In this document: positions 19,915 to 30,191 of the stretch, piece by piece
Layout of the letters: each line of letters starts with the position of its first letter
Position numbering within the stretch: the stretch's first letter is position 1
NCBI GenBank assembly: GCA_046299415.1
Contig: JBKBII010000008.1
Location: 86,644 to 150,643 of the forward strand
Length of the DNA: 64,000 nucleotides
Origin: JBKBII01 sp046299415
Lineage (GTDB): Bacteria; Pseudomonadota; Gammaproteobacteria; Ectothiorhodospirales; Ectothiorhodospiraceae
Direction: 5' to 3'
Notes under the pieces: model-generated
What the model was told of the DNA's origin: nothing
The model's input: the letters and a program-made list of their open reading frames with translations, nothing else
Databases searched by the model: none
Translations under genes and position numbers: made by a program

Positions 19915-20514
19915 ACACCACCATGCCAAGAGCCGTAGAGCGAATGTCTCTGCAAGACCAGAGCCCCGCAGCGACCTTGTCATTGAGCAAAAAACGACCG
20001 CCCTTTCGACCCGTCCCGTCTCGAACCACCGTCCGAATCACCGCCTGACATCGCGCTCTCGTCGGCCATCTGCGACACGATGTGCTTTGCAGATGAGTGA
20101 CTTCGTGGTTCACTTCGATAAACAGAGTCACGGTGCTGGATTTATTCGACAACAATCACGTCGGCGCGCAGCGGTCGCCAAGCGGACGAATACGCCCATC
20201 AACCCCGCCTCGGCGTTTGATCCAAGCGCGCCCAGATCGCCGTTCGGATCAACCCGCGTCGCTCACTAGCCCCGCATGAGTAACATTTTTGCCAGTCTCG
20301 TCCGCATCCGACAAAGCCTGATTCATTCGACCGTCGCCCAAGCTCGACTCCGATGGAGCGGCTCAATTTAGTACGACAAAGCGCAGCGCGTCAGGACCCA
20401 TCACGGCAGCTCGCCCACACCCAGCACCGCTGTCAAATTTCCGCCTGCAGAATTCACGACACCTGACCGACCGCTCGCGAGCCCGCAGAGCTCAAAAATT
20501 ACGGAAGCCGGAAC
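19915..20514. other. Intergenic, epmB to PilZ-like gene
   Basis: 600 bp. Open frames on both strands are compositionally poor and unlike known proteins. No terminator with a U-tract follows epmB. A promoter for the downstream gene should lie here. Confidence 0.5.
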
Positions 20515-22626
20515 ATGGCCGATAACGATCGCACCAACCGACCACACAACCTCGTTCCCCATCAACCGAGGCCAAACACTAGCGGTGCCGCCGAGCCGAT
20601 GTGGGGCGATGCAGAACGCTGGGGATGGCCGCAGCGCTCTGCCGGAGTGCGCCTGAAGATTGATGGTAAACGTCTCGACGAGGCACTTCTCTCGGCCCTC
20701 GCCGATGATCGTTTTCTGCGCCTGAGCCTCGTTCAAGATGAGCTTGCGCGTCTCCTCGAAGCCGAGCGCCTGGACAGCTCACCGAACGACCACATCCGCT
20801 TCGTCACCGCCGCACTGGCCGTGCTCGATCAAGCACTCTCAAACCTGCGTCAGGTACATCCGCCACTCGGGCCCTTGCATCAACAGCGGCTTGAGACCGC
20901 TCTTTCAATTCTCGATTTTCTCGCGCTGCTCGAACTGCGCATCGGCTTGAACAAACAAAACGACCAACCGTCGATCGAAGCACGCGTGCGCGCGCTCGCA
21001 TGGTGGGGCGAGCACAGTCTGTTGCTATGGTCGTTCTATCGCTCGACCCGCCCGGATTTCTGGAGAAAATCCGCCGTCTTAATATCCAGCCTCACGGCTG
21101 ACGATGCCCTTGATCGCAAGATCCCGCTCACACCACCGCGCTATGGTGTCAACGAACTTTCGGCCGCGATGATATTGACCGGACTTGCCGTCGTTACGGT
21201 CAGTCAACCCATCGCGCTGCCTCGCGGCGCTGCAATTAGCCTGTTCGAATGGACCCTCACCACGCCTCCCGCTGTCGAAAACGGCCTCACTCGCCCAATG
21301 CCCAACGGCAGGCTCGTGGTCGGTTTCGATATGAGCTCAGCCGATGCACCCATGATCGCCACCGACACGCGTCTGCCCATGCGTCGTGGGATCTGGTTCT
21401 CACTCGACACCCTCGTACAACGGCTCCGCGAAGACGCCGACGCTGTGACGATTGAACCCGCCCGACACGACGCAAAAACCTCTTCCAGCCTGCATCTGCG
21501 CGATCACCTAATCCGCATCTGGACGCACAAACCCACGCGGCGGCACTCACGCGTCGCGGTCGACGCCGAAATCACGGCGCTCACCGGAATCCCCGCGATT
21601 CACGAACGATTGACGCAAGAGGCGACAGCACGACGCAAAGCTGCAGACCAATACGCCCACCACGAAGCGGCCACTCAGGCGGCCGACGATGACGAGCAGA
21701 TTGCCTCATCGCAGGCCGTGAGTGCGGCGGCTCCCGTTCGATCTCCGCCGGGCCCTGAAGAGCCCGATGATTCTCCGGCGACTCCACGATCCGCCCGGCA
21801 ACAGCATCCGCAGGACGCGTCGAGCCAATCCGTCGGCCCGAAGGCCACCGAACGCGGCGCCGTTCAGGTTTTCGTGCTGCCAGAGGACAACACGGTGCCG
21901 AACTGGAGGCTCGACGGCCAACCGGCCATCGAAGACGGCCCCAAACCGCTTGGAGCACGAGACTTCGGAACCGCCGAGTCCGCATGGCTGGCGGCCGAAC
22001 GAGGCCTCGACAGCCCATCGACCGGATCATCGAGTAGCACGAACCCCGACACGACTTACCGCTGGATCCTGCGCAATCGCAGCGCCGGCGGACTTCGCCT
22101 GCAAATTCGGCAAGCGCCAGTCGGCGCCCTGTTGGTCGGTGAGCTGATCGCGCTGCGCGGCGAAGCCCGCGCGACACCAAGAACGGACGCCGCCTCATCG
22201 CCCGCTCGCACACCCGCGCAGCCACCCTGGCAGATTGGTGTACTGCGCTGGATCAAGGAAGACGAATCCGGAGTGCTCGAAGGTGGATTCGAGCGCCTCG
22301 CCATAAACCCTCTTCCTGGAGACGCCTTCGTCATGCGCAATCGCCGCGCCTACGGCGAGGTCATCCCGACGCTCATGATCTCCGATGACCGCGGCAACAC
22401 TGGTGCCATGCTGCTGCTACCCGCTCACCAGCTCGCTAACGAGTCAATGATTGTTCTCCGCATCGCTGGCGTTTCTCGAATCGTTCATCTCAACCCAGCC
22501 ACCATAGCCGTCAGTGCCCTGTTTCAAATGCGCAGCTTCCGAGTCAGCGACGACAAGCTTCTTGCCAATCCCGACGAATCGAACACCACTCGATACGAAC
22601 AAGCCGACGAGTGGAAAATTCTTTGA
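20515..22626 (+). CDS. Large protein with C-terminal PilZ-like domain
   Basis: A 703-residue cytoplasmic protein. Residues 1-360 are mostly helical and resemble no family I can name. Residues 370-500 are a low-complexity linker rich in Ala, Ser, Pro and Gln. The C-terminal 190 residues look PilZ-like: NRSAGGLRL matches the (D/N)xSxxG loop, followed by VGALLVGELIALRG and WQIGVLRWIKEDESGVLEGG, a pattern seen in PilZ-type c-di-GMP receptors. The paired RxxxR motif is not obvious, although Arg residues lie before the loop (WILRNRS). GGAAG stands 8 bases before the ATG. The next gene in the same direction encodes a FimX-like receptor, which supports a c-di-GMP role. The domain call is inferential. 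Confidence 0.75.
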   Translation: MADNDRTNRPHNLVPHQPRPNTSGAAEPMWGDAERWGWPQRSAGVRLKIDGKRLDEALLSALADDRFLRLSLVQDELARLLEAERLDSSPNDHIRFVTAALAVLDQALSNLRQVHPPLGPLHQQRLETALSILDFLALLELRIGLNKQNDQPSIEARVRALAWWGEHSLLLWSFYRSTRPDFWRKSAVLISSLTADDALDRKIPLTPPRYGVNELSAAMILTGLAVVTVSQPIALPRGAAISLFEWTLTTPPAVENGLTRPMPNGRLVVGFDMSSADAPMIATDTRLPMRRGIWFSLDTLVQRLREDADAVTIEPARHDAKTSSSLHLRDHLIRIWTHKPTRRHSRVAVDAEITALTGIPAIHERLTQEATARRKAADQYAHHEAATQAADDDEQIASSQAVSAAAPVRSPPGPEEPDDSPATPRSARQQHPQDASSQSVGPKATERGAVQVFVLPEDNTVPNWRLDGQPAIEDGPKPLGARDFGTAESAWLAAERGLDSPSTGSSSSTNPDTTYRWILRNRSAGGLRLQIRQAPVGALLVGELIALRGEARATPRTDAASSPARTPAQPPWQIGVLRWIKEDESGVLEGGFERLAINPLPGDAFVMRNRRAYGEVIPTLMISDDRGNTGAMLLLPAHQLANESMIVLRIAGVSRIVHLNPATIAVSALFQMRSFRVSDDKLLANPDESNTTRYEQADEWKIL

Positions 22627-23071
22627 TATGGCTTTCGGACCCCGTATCCGACGACACTGCCACCCAATGCACAAAAAAGCTGCAGGACAGGCCATGGCAC
22701 GCGCCACGCCGAGTATCGTGGACGATACTGCCGCGGGCCCTGTTGCGAATGACATTATGAGCTCCACGCAAACGCTGGCGCACAACAACGCGTATTCGCG
22801 CCTCGCATCGAGCACGACTAGCCGCGCGTCCAGACGCCAGACGGCACCGCGCTTTTCGCGCAACTCGATTCGAACCGACCGAGCGCCGAGCAGCCATGAT
22901 GGTCGGTCAACCGGACTCAGCACCGAACATTCCACGTCGACTCAATTGCTTTAGTCTGTTGCCCCGGCCCGGCACGGTAAGCAAGCAGATGCCGGACATC
23001 GCTTGACGACAACGACGCCCAGCGCCCGCCAGACGAACACCCCATCATTCACAGGTTTCTCAAGGGTCGCC
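22627..23071. other. Intergenic, PilZ-like gene to fimX-like gene
   Basis: 445 bp without a supportable gene. Both flanking genes are on the plus strand, so they may be co-transcribed despite the gap. No clear terminator. Confidence 0.5.
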
Positions 23072-25123
23072 ATGAACAACATTCGGCTGCTTTTTTTGAC
23101 ACGGGACGCCAACGCAGCGGAAGCCGTGATCGCGCGTGTTCGTCGACACGGACACGCTGTACGCGCTCAATCCTGCGACGACGAAGCATGTATCGATGAA
23201 ACCATCGAGACCTTTCGCCCCGAAGCCTTGGTCGTCCTCGCGACCACGCTGGACCTTGGTGTCGCCGAGACATGGATGGACCGACACAGTCAGGCTGGAC
23301 GCCTGCCGCCTGTCGTCTGGGTCGAGCAACACAGTGTAGACACCGCCTTCACCCTGCTCGAATCTGGAATCTACGCCCTGTGTCCGCCGGACTCGCCCGA
23401 TCTCGTCGCGCTCTACGTCATTCGAGCCGCCGAGCATGCCAAAAACCTCGCCGCCCTTCGCAAGCTCGAGCAAGCCGTCCGCGAAAGCGACGACCGCTGT
23501 CGTCTGTTGCTCGACCACTCGAAAGACGCGATCGCCTACATTCACGAAGGTCTTCATCTCTACGCTAACGAAGCCTGGCTCGAGCGTTTTGAAATCGAGG
23601 ACACTGACGAAGCACTCACGCTCACCCTGCTCGATCTCGTCGAACGTGACGATCGTGAGGCACTTAAGGCGTTTCTTCGTGAAGCGGAACGCCCAGGCCA
23701 GCACCACCAACGTTTCAATTTCCGTGGCTTGCGTGGCGCGCAATTCGACGCAGAAATCAACGTTTCACCGGCACACCTTCAAAGCGAGCAGTGCCAACAG
23801 ATCGTCTTGCAAACGTCTGACGCCCTGTCACCAGTCGAAATCGAGCGACTGGCCACGATCGACCCTGGTACCGGACTCGCCAATCGGCGGCATTTCCTCT
23901 CACAACTGCAACGCGCCATCGCCGACGCCGGTAACGATGACGGTGAATCATTCAGCGTGGTGCTACTTGGTGTCGATCGCCTTGATCACCATCGCGCCCA
24001 GCTTGGCGTGGCGCGCACGGACGATCTGCTCGCAGCCTGCGCACGACTGATCCGAGACAGCCTTCCAGAAAACGCGATCGGCGCTCACCTTGAGGCCGAA
24101 ACCTTCGGCATCCTTCTACCCGGCGCGCGGCGCAGCAGCGCCGAATCCGCCATGCAAACCTTGCATCAGATCACCAACGACGCCCTACTCGATCTCACCG
24201 ACGCATCGGTTCAGATCAACACCAGCGCCGTCGGCATTGCTGGCGGCGTCTATTCGGAAGGCGCCGATGCCTTACTACCGAGAGCCTTGAAAGAGCTTGG
24301 CAATCTCCAGCGCGCAGGCGGACAAAAAGCCCGTTTCATAACGGTGACCCGCCCCGACACCCGCAGCAGCAGCAACGACGCGACGTGGAAAGCTTTGCTG
24401 CGAGAGGCATTGGACGAACGACGCGTCAGTCTCGCCTTTCAGCCCATCGTGTCATTGCGCGGCGAAGTTCAGCCCAACTTCAACGTTTTCGTGCGTGTGA
24501 CCGATGGCGACGGTGTCACCCACGACGCTCACGATTTCATCGACGTTGCCGAGCGCGCCGGGCTCGCTCAAGAGATCGATCGCTTTGTCCTCATGCACGC
24601 AGCCGCACGGCTGAAATCCCTGCTGACCGCGCATCCCGAGATGCGCCTGTTCGTCAAGCTATCCGCCCACACCCTGAGTGAAAACGGGGCCATCGAGAAA
24701 ATCTTCGAAGACTTCGGCCGTTTGCAAGTACCAGCCGATCGTCTCGTGATCGAAATTCGTGAATCGGCGATCCTGACTCACCTCAAACCCGCGATGGCGG
24801 TCGCTGCGACACTGGCCCGAATTGGTTCAGCGCTCTGTCTCGTCGAGTTCGGCAATGGCCTCGACCCCGAGAAAATGCTTGGCCTCGTCAAACCAAATTT
24901 TGTCAAACTTGACCCGGCTCAGATCGAGCGGCTCAAGCAGGGCGACGAAGATCTCGGTCGATGGGTGCAAACGACACACGATATTGGCGCATGTTTCATG
25001 GTCTCACACGTCGAGAATGCGGAACTGCTCGCACAAGCCTTCGCGCTCAATATCGACTATGCCCAAGGGAACTTCATCCAAGCACCAACAGACGGAATTA
25101 ACTTCGACTTCGAAGCGTTCTGA
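23072..25123 (+). CDS. FimX-like degenerate GGDEF-EAL c-di-GMP receptor
   Basis: A 683-residue cytoplasmic protein with FimX architecture: an N-terminal receiver-like domain (NNIRLLFLTRDANAAEAV, residues 1-125) without a clear phosphorylatable Asp triad, a PAS domain (from about CRLLLDHSKDAIAYIHEGL), a GGDEF domain and an EAL domain. The GGDEF loop is replaced by EAETF (HLEAETFGILLPG). The EAL signature is replaced by NVFVRV, and the metal-binding DDFGTG region reads VEFGNG. Both catalytic activities are therefore predicted lost, while c-di-GMP binding by the EAL fold remains possible. FimX controls type IV pilus assembly with PilZ and PilB proteins. The ATG at 23072 has AAGGGT upstream. No pil gene is in the window. 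Confidence 0.88.
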   Translation: MNNIRLLFLTRDANAAEAVIARVRRHGHAVRAQSCDDEACIDETIETFRPEALVVLATTLDLGVAETWMDRHSQAGRLPPVVWVEQHSVDTAFTLLESGIYALCPPDSPDLVALYVIRAAEHAKNLAALRKLEQAVRESDDRCRLLLDHSKDAIAYIHEGLHLYANEAWLERFEIEDTDEALTLTLLDLVERDDREALKAFLREAERPGQHHQRFNFRGLRGAQFDAEINVSPAHLQSEQCQQIVLQTSDALSPVEIERLATIDPGTGLANRRHFLSQLQRAIADAGNDDGESFSVVLLGVDRLDHHRAQLGVARTDDLLAACARLIRDSLPENAIGAHLEAETFGILLPGARRSSAESAMQTLHQITNDALLDLTDASVQINTSAVGIAGGVYSEGADALLPRALKELGNLQRAGGQKARFITVTRPDTRSSSNDATWKALLREALDERRVSLAFQPIVSLRGEVQPNFNVFVRVTDGDGVTHDAHDFIDVAERAGLAQEIDRFVLMHAAARLKSLLTAHPEMRLFVKLSAHTLSENGAIEKIFEDFGRLQVPADRLVIEIRESAILTHLKPAMAVAATLARIGSALCLVEFGNGLDPEKMLGLVKPNFVKLDPAQIERLKQGDEDLGRWVQTTHDIGACFMVSHVENAELLAQAFALNIDYAQGNFIQAPTDGINFDFEAF

Positions 25124-25399
25124 CCAGGGCGCCCGCCGGGCCCAGCCTAGGATAGCCCTCCGCAACGGCAGACATTGAGGCCCTTGGCTTTTGCGCAACT
25201 TGGGTCCATCAAATCAAGGCTCGACGGCCGCGGCTTGGGAACCACGCCTCGGAGTGTAAGAACGTGGCAAGCGACCCGATTGATATTACACTGTGCGTGA
25301 TCTTGCACTGTGCGCGCTTCGCAGTGCACGCGGCCCAATCCGAGCGAGTCGCGGCGCAAACCAGGCGGTGCTCGCCAGCAGATTGAAGTCGCGAGCGAC

Positions 25400-26533
25400 T
25401 CACCGGCTCCAAAACTTCAGGTCCTCAAAAAATTGCTTGACCCCACCGAGCCAGCTCGACGCCTGCGGACTGTGGCGATCGCCACCCTCTTGAGTGCTCT
25501 GCTCAAGCGCCTCAAGTAACTCTTTCTGCTTTGCCGTGAGATTGACCGGCGTCTCAACCACGACACGGCAAATCAAGTCACCCTGACCGCCGCCATGCAC
25601 CGACGACACACCCTTGCCCCGCAGCCTGAATTGGCGCGAAGTCTGCGTCTCGGGCGGAATCTTCAACATCACGCGACCATTCAAACACGGCACTTCGAGC
25701 TCTCCGCCTAACGCGGCCGTCGCAAAAGATATCGGCACATCACAGTGCAGATCGTTGCCGTCGCGTTTAAACAGCTCATGAGGACGAACCCGGATCATCA
25801 CGTACAAATCGCCCGGCGAACCGCCCATCGAGCCGGCTTCACCCTGTCCGGACAGACGTATGCGATCACCGCTGTCAACCCCCGCCGGAATCTTGACCTC
25901 AAGGGTATGGCTTTCCTGCACTCGACCTGTTCCATGGCAATCGAGGCATGGTTCACGGATCACTTTCCCTAGGCCGCCGCAGCTCGGACACGTCTGCTGC
26001 ACCGAGAAGAAACCCTGCTGCACGCGGACCTGACCAACACCACCGCAGGTCTGGCAAACCTCTGGCTTGGTACCCTTGCGCGCACCACTGCCGCCGCAGG
26101 ATTGGCATTCAGAGCTGCGCGGGATGCGAATTTTCTTTTCGCAGCCAAACACCGCTTCCTCGAGACTGATCTCAAGGTTGTACTGCAGGTCGGCGCCCCG
26201 GCTCGCCCGTGGTCCACCACGACCACGAGCTCCACCAAAAATATCGCCAAAGATATCCTCAAAAATATCGCCGAACGAAGCACCACCACCCTGAAAACCG
26301 CCGGCCCCAGAAACACCCGCGTGCCCGAAACGGTCATAGGCCGCGCGCTTCTCGGTGTCCGACAGAACCTCATACGCAGCGCGTGCTTCCTTGAACTTGG
26401 CCTCCGACTCCGCGTCGCCGGGGTTTCGGTCAGGGTGGTATTTCATTGCCAGGCGCCGAAACGCTTTCTTGATCGCGTCAGGACTGGCATCCCGCTGCAC
26501 ACCCAACACCTCGTAATAATCCCGCTCCGCCAT
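25400..26533 (-). CDS. dnaJ: Chaperone protein DnaJ
   Basis: DnaJ delivers clients to DnaK and stimulates its ATPase. The 377-residue protein is a complete type I Hsp40: a J domain with HPD in MKYHPDRNPGD, a Gly/Phe-rich linker (GGFQGGGASFGDIFEDIF), four zinc-binding repeats (CQSCGGSG, CQTCGGVG, CPSCGGLG, CLDCHGTG) and a C-terminal peptide-binding region. The ATG at 26533 gives the canonical MAERDYYEVLGV; another in-frame ATG is four codons upstream (26545). It lies 230 bp downstream of dnaK in the same direction and is convergent with the fimX-like gene. Confidence 0.98.
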   Translation of the reverse strand: MAERDYYEVLGVQRDASPDAIKKAFRRLAMKYHPDRNPGDAESEAKFKEARAAYEVLSDTEKRAAYDRFGHAGVSGAGGFQGGGASFGDIFEDIFGDIFGGARGRGGPRASRGADLQYNLEISLEEAVFGCEKKIRIPRSSECQSCGGSGARKGTKPEVCQTCGGVGQVRVQQGFFSVQQTCPSCGGLGKVIREPCLDCHGTGRVQESHTLEVKIPAGVDSGDRIRLSGQGEAGSMGGSPGDLYVMIRVRPHELFKRDGNDLHCDVPISFATAALGGELEVPCLNGRVMLKIPPETQTSRQFRLRGKGVSSVHGGGQGDLICRVVVETPVNLTAKQKELLEALEQSTQEGGDRHSPQASSWLGGVKQFFEDLKFWSR

Positions 26534-26763
26534 AGCAATACCCATCTCTGATTGCGACTCAAACGCTACATGATGAAACCGGTGATGACTCGCCCCGGAT
26601 CGCAACGCGTGAAAAAATCCTGACCACTGATAAGGCAAAGGCCGGGGCAGCATCGCTGGCCCGGCCCTGCCTCTCATCGCCTCAGGGGTCTATCGACGCT
26701 ATCGCGACGCGACCACCAAAATCGAAGCGACGAACCGCTCCGGTCACTCAAGGGATCGAGGCC

Positions 26764-28686
26764 TTACGACCTCTTTTTATCGTCGACTTCTTCGAACTCC
26801 GCGTCGACAACATCATCACCCTTGGACTGAGCCGACTCACCGGCATGACCGGTTTCGCCATCAGGCGTGCCTTGCGAGTAGGCCCGTTCTGCCAGCTTGC
26901 CCGATGCCTCAGCCAGCTTCTGCGTCGCGGCCTCAATCGCGGCAACATCATCTCCTGCTTTGGCGCGATTGACCTCGGCAACCGCCGCCTCGATCGCGGA
27001 CTTTTCCTCTGCGCTGGCGCGATCACCAAACTCTTTCAGTGATTTCTCGGCTGAGTGCACCAACGCGTCGGCCTGATTGCGCGCCGTTGCCAAAGCGTGG
27101 AACTTCTTGTCCTCCTCGGCGTGTGCCTCCGCATCCCGGATCATCCGCTTGACCTCTTCGTCCGACAGGCCCGAAGAAGCCTTGATCACGATCTTGTTTT
27201 CCTTGCCCGTCGCCTTATCCTTGGCCGACACGTTGAGGATGCCGTTGGCGTCAATATCGAACGTCACCTCGATTTGCGGCGTACCGCGTGGCGCCGGTGG
27301 GATTTCAGTCAGATCGAACTTGCCGAGAGACTTGTTCGCCGAAGCCATCTCGCGCTCACCCTGCAGCACATGCACCGTCACGGCGGGCTGGTTGTCATCG
27401 GCCGTGGAAAACACTTGGCTGGCTTTCGTCGGAATCGTCGTGTTCTTTTCGATCAACTTGGTCATGACGCCACCGAGCGTCTCAATACCCAACGACAGCG
27501 GCGTTACATCCAACAACAGCACGTCCTTCACCGAACCGCCGAGCACGCCACCCTGGACCGCAGCACCGATCGCAACGGCCTCATCGGGGTTAACGTCCTT
27601 GCGCGGCTCCTGACCAAAAAACTTCGCGACGGCTTCCTGCACTTTCGGCATGCGCGTCTGGCCGCCAACCAGAATGACGTCGTCGATCTCGGAAGCCTGA
27701 AGGCCAGCGTCCTTCAGCGCCACGCGGCAGGGCTCAATCGTGCGCTCGACCAGATCCTCGACGAGGCTCTCAAGCTTGGCACGCGACAGCTTGATCGCCA
27801 TATGTTTCGGCCCCGACGCATCGGCCGTCACGTAGGGCAGGTTAACGTCAGTCTGCTGACTCGATGACAGCTCGATCTTGGCCTTTTCAGCCGCCTCTTT
27901 GACACGCTGCATGGCAAGCGCATCACCCTTCAGATCGACACCTTGGTCTTTCTTGAACTCAGAGACCAAGTAATCGATCACTCGATTGTCAAAATCTTCA
28001 CCACCTAAGAACGTATCGCCGTTGGTCGCCAGAACCTCGAATTGATGTTCACCATCGACTTCAGCGATCTCGATGATCGACACATCGAAGGTCCCCCCGC
28101 CAAGGTCATACACCGCGATTTTGCGATCGCCACGCTTTTTATCCAAACCATAGGCCAGCGCCGCAGCCGTCGGCTCGTTGATGATGCGCTTGACCTCGAG
28201 GCCCGCAATACGTCCGGCGTCTTTCGTTGCCTGACGCTGACTATCGTTGAAGTAAGCCGGCACGGTAATAACGGCCTCGGTCACTGTCTCGCCAAGATAA
28301 TCTTCGGCGGTCTTTTTCATTTTTTGCAGAACGCGGGCCGAGATCTCTGGCGGTGCCATTTTTTTACCGCGAACTTCAACCCAAGCGTCGCCATTGTCGG
28401 CCTTGACGATCGCAAACGGCACGAGACCGATGTCCTTCTGCACCGCCGGTTCGTCGTAACGCCGGCCAATCAAGCGTTTGACCGCGTACAACGTGTTCTT
28501 GGGATTGGTAACCGCCTGACGCTTGGCCGACTGACCGACAAGAACCTCGTTGTCTTCGGTGAATGCCACGATCGAAGGCGTCGTTCTTGCGCCCTCGCTG
28601 TTCTCGATCACCTTGACCTGGTCGCCTTCCATGACAGCGACACATGAGTTGGTGGTACCAAGATCGATCCCGATGATTTTGCTCAT
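26764..28686 (-). CDS. dnaK: Chaperone protein DnaK (Hsp70)
   Basis: DnaK binds exposed hydrophobic segments of unfolded proteins in an ATP-controlled cycle with DnaJ and GrpE. The 640 residues match the family: the phosphate-1 loop is GIDLGTTNSCVAV, the interdomain linker is DVLLLDVTPLSLGIET, and the C-terminal lid ends with an acidic tail DAEFEEVDDKKRS. The ATG at 28686 has TTGGAG about 10 bases upstream; the in-frame ATG four codons before it is not family-like. It is 877 bp downstream of grpE, an unusually large spacing for this operon. Confidence 0.99.
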   Translation of the reverse strand: MSKIIGIDLGTTNSCVAVMEGDQVKVIENSEGARTTPSIVAFTEDNEVLVGQSAKRQAVTNPKNTLYAVKRLIGRRYDEPAVQKDIGLVPFAIVKADNGDAWVEVRGKKMAPPEISARVLQKMKKTAEDYLGETVTEAVITVPAYFNDSQRQATKDAGRIAGLEVKRIINEPTAAALAYGLDKKRGDRKIAVYDLGGGTFDVSIIEIAEVDGEHQFEVLATNGDTFLGGEDFDNRVIDYLVSEFKKDQGVDLKGDALAMQRVKEAAEKAKIELSSSQQTDVNLPYVTADASGPKHMAIKLSRAKLESLVEDLVERTIEPCRVALKDAGLQASEIDDVILVGGQTRMPKVQEAVAKFFGQEPRKDVNPDEAVAIGAAVQGGVLGGSVKDVLLLDVTPLSLGIETLGGVMTKLIEKNTTIPTKASQVFSTADDNQPAVTVHVLQGEREMASANKSLGKFDLTEIPPAPRGTPQIEVTFDIDANGILNVSAKDKATGKENKIVIKASSGLSDEEVKRMIRDAEAHAEEDKKFHALATARNQADALVHSAEKSLKEFGDRASAEEKSAIEAAVAEVNRAKAGDDVAAIEAATQKLAEASGKLAERAYSQGTPDGETGHAGESAQSKGDDVVDAEFEEVDDKKRS

Positions 28687-29561
28687 GAAAAACTCCAAGT
28701 AAAGTGTTGATCGTTATTAGCCGCGCATGCGTTCGACCGCGCTGCACCATACCTTTCGTCACCGCACAGCGTTGAGGCGATCAAGACCCTGGGCCCGCAA
28801 TCTCACGGCCCGCTGCCAATCGCCTCACCCCCAACCCGATGCAGGTCGAATTTCGGCCCAAAGGCCTAGCCAAGTGCGAAATGGCCTGCGATCAGAGCCG
28901 ACATGCTCCGGCGCCTGAAACCGGATTCAGAGATCGAGACATCACGATTCGATTGGCGCCCTGTAAACGCATCACCGGCGTTGAAACCCTGACGACGGAC
29001 GAAGCCCCACGACGGACGAAGCCCCTCGCTCAATCCCTTTGAAACTTGCCAGGACTCTCGTCTAAGATCCGTTACGAAGCGCCTGCCGATTAATCTTTAA
29101 ACTCAGATATGCGGTCGCCTGAGTGCTTTTCAAGTCCGATGATCATCTCACTGGCGATCATTTTCCCTGATCCCCAATGCTCGTTTTTTTGCTCGATCCC
29201 CTTTGCTCGACCGATTGGCTCAGCGGCTTTTACCCAAGCGCCTCGTCGGGGGCACGATGAAAACCGTGCGACGAATCGCCAGTGGATCCATGACGTGGGA
29301 CGAGCCTGGCGTGCCACGCGGCCGCGAAAACCGTCCCCAAAAAGGATCGTTCAAGATTCGCCAGCTTTCAGTCTTCGGGCACCAGGCACGTGTCGATGAA
29401 CCGTCGCTCCCTTTCACAGCTTGGGGCCGCCCCCGCGTCAGTGACGTCGACCATCTCCCGATATCGACTTGAATACGGTCGTTGCGCGGCGAGCCTGTCG
29501 CGAGCGCCTAACGAAACCACGGCCCGTATGCGACTCATTCGTGCCGATCGAGACCGAACCG
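28687..29561. other. Intergenic, grpE to dnaK
   Basis: 875 bp, the largest gap inside a conserved operon here. It contains a perfect 17-bp tandem duplication (28992-29025). A plus-strand frame of 71 codons (29257-29472) has GGGGG before its ATG, but third-position GC near 65 percent and no similarity. I find no CIRCE element. A separate dnaK promoter is likely but not identifiable. Confidence 0.55.
28992..29025. repeat. 17-bp perfect tandem duplication
   Basis: The unit ACGACGGACGAAGCCCC occurs twice head to tail with no mismatch, in the gap upstream of dnaK. Two copies suggest a recent small duplication. I see no function. Confidence 0.9.
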
Positions 29562-30191
29562 TCAAACCGACTCGTCGATGCGCTTCGCAGGCGCCCGAGC
29601 GACGACGACCATCGCAGGACGCAAAACCCGTCCGTTCAACAAATAGCCCTTTTGCAGAGTCTGAAGCACCGTATTAGCCGGCTGCTCAGAGTGCTCCTGC
29701 ATCGACATGGCCTGATGACGCTCAGGATCAAAGCGCTCGCCTGTTGGATCCTCTTCACTAATGCCGAAGCGTGAAAACACCTGACGGAAACTATCCATCG
29801 TCAGACGCATCCCCTCGACCAGCTTGACGACATCGGCACCACTTTCGGCCGCGGTCATGCCCATCTCGAGTGAGTCACAAATCGGCAGCAACGCCTCGGC
29901 AAACCTCTCCGCCGCGTATTTGTGCGCATGCTCGACATCGCGCTCGGCTCGCCGGCGCAAATTCTCGAGATCTGCGCGTGCGCGCAGAAGCTGATCGCGC
30001 AGGACAGCATTCTCAGCCGCAAGACCCGCAGGATCGATCTCGCCCTCACCCGTGGCATCGAGATCGCCTTGCCTTGCGCCGCTCTCCGCCGTCTCCGGCG
30101 CGGTGCCTTGAACAGCCTCATGCCCCTCGTGCTGCTCTCCATGTTCTCCATTTTGAGCCTGCGCTTCGGTGGACGTGTCCTGACGGTTCAT
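29562..30191 (-). CDS. grpE: Nucleotide exchange factor GrpE
   Basis: GrpE dimers release ADP from DnaK. The 209-residue protein has an acidic, low-complexity N-terminus rich in Glu, Gly and Ala to about residue 55, a long coiled coil (ENAVLRDQLLRARADLENLR) and the C-terminal beta domain with the family signature ending VLQTLQKGYLLNGRVLRPAM. The ATG at 30191 is supported by GAGGT 6 bases upstream. It sits between hrcA and dnaK, in the usual hrcA-grpE-dnaK-dnaJ order. A sigma70-like promoter is visible 35-60 bases upstream of the start. Confidence 0.97.
   Translation of the reverse strand: MNRQDTSTEAQAQNGEHGEQHEGHEAVQGTAPETAESGARQGDLDATGEGEIDPAGLAAENAVLRDQLLRARADLENLRRRAERDVEHAHKYAAERFAEALLPICDSLEMGMTAAESGADVVKLVEGMRLTMDSFRQVFSRFGISEEDPTGERFDPERHQAMSMQEHSEQPANTVLQTLQKGYLLNGRVLRPAMVVVARAPAKRIDESV

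Noticed and set aside
29090..29125. GAGTGCTTT resembling half a CIRCE near dnaK
   Set aside because: The only candidate partner arm (TTTAAACTC) is 16 bases away instead of 9 and matches poorly.
29257..29472. 71-codon plus-strand frame in the grpE-dnaK gap
   Set aside because: It has a GGGGG before its ATG and an ordinary residue mix, but weak codon bias and no similarity; not enough to call.
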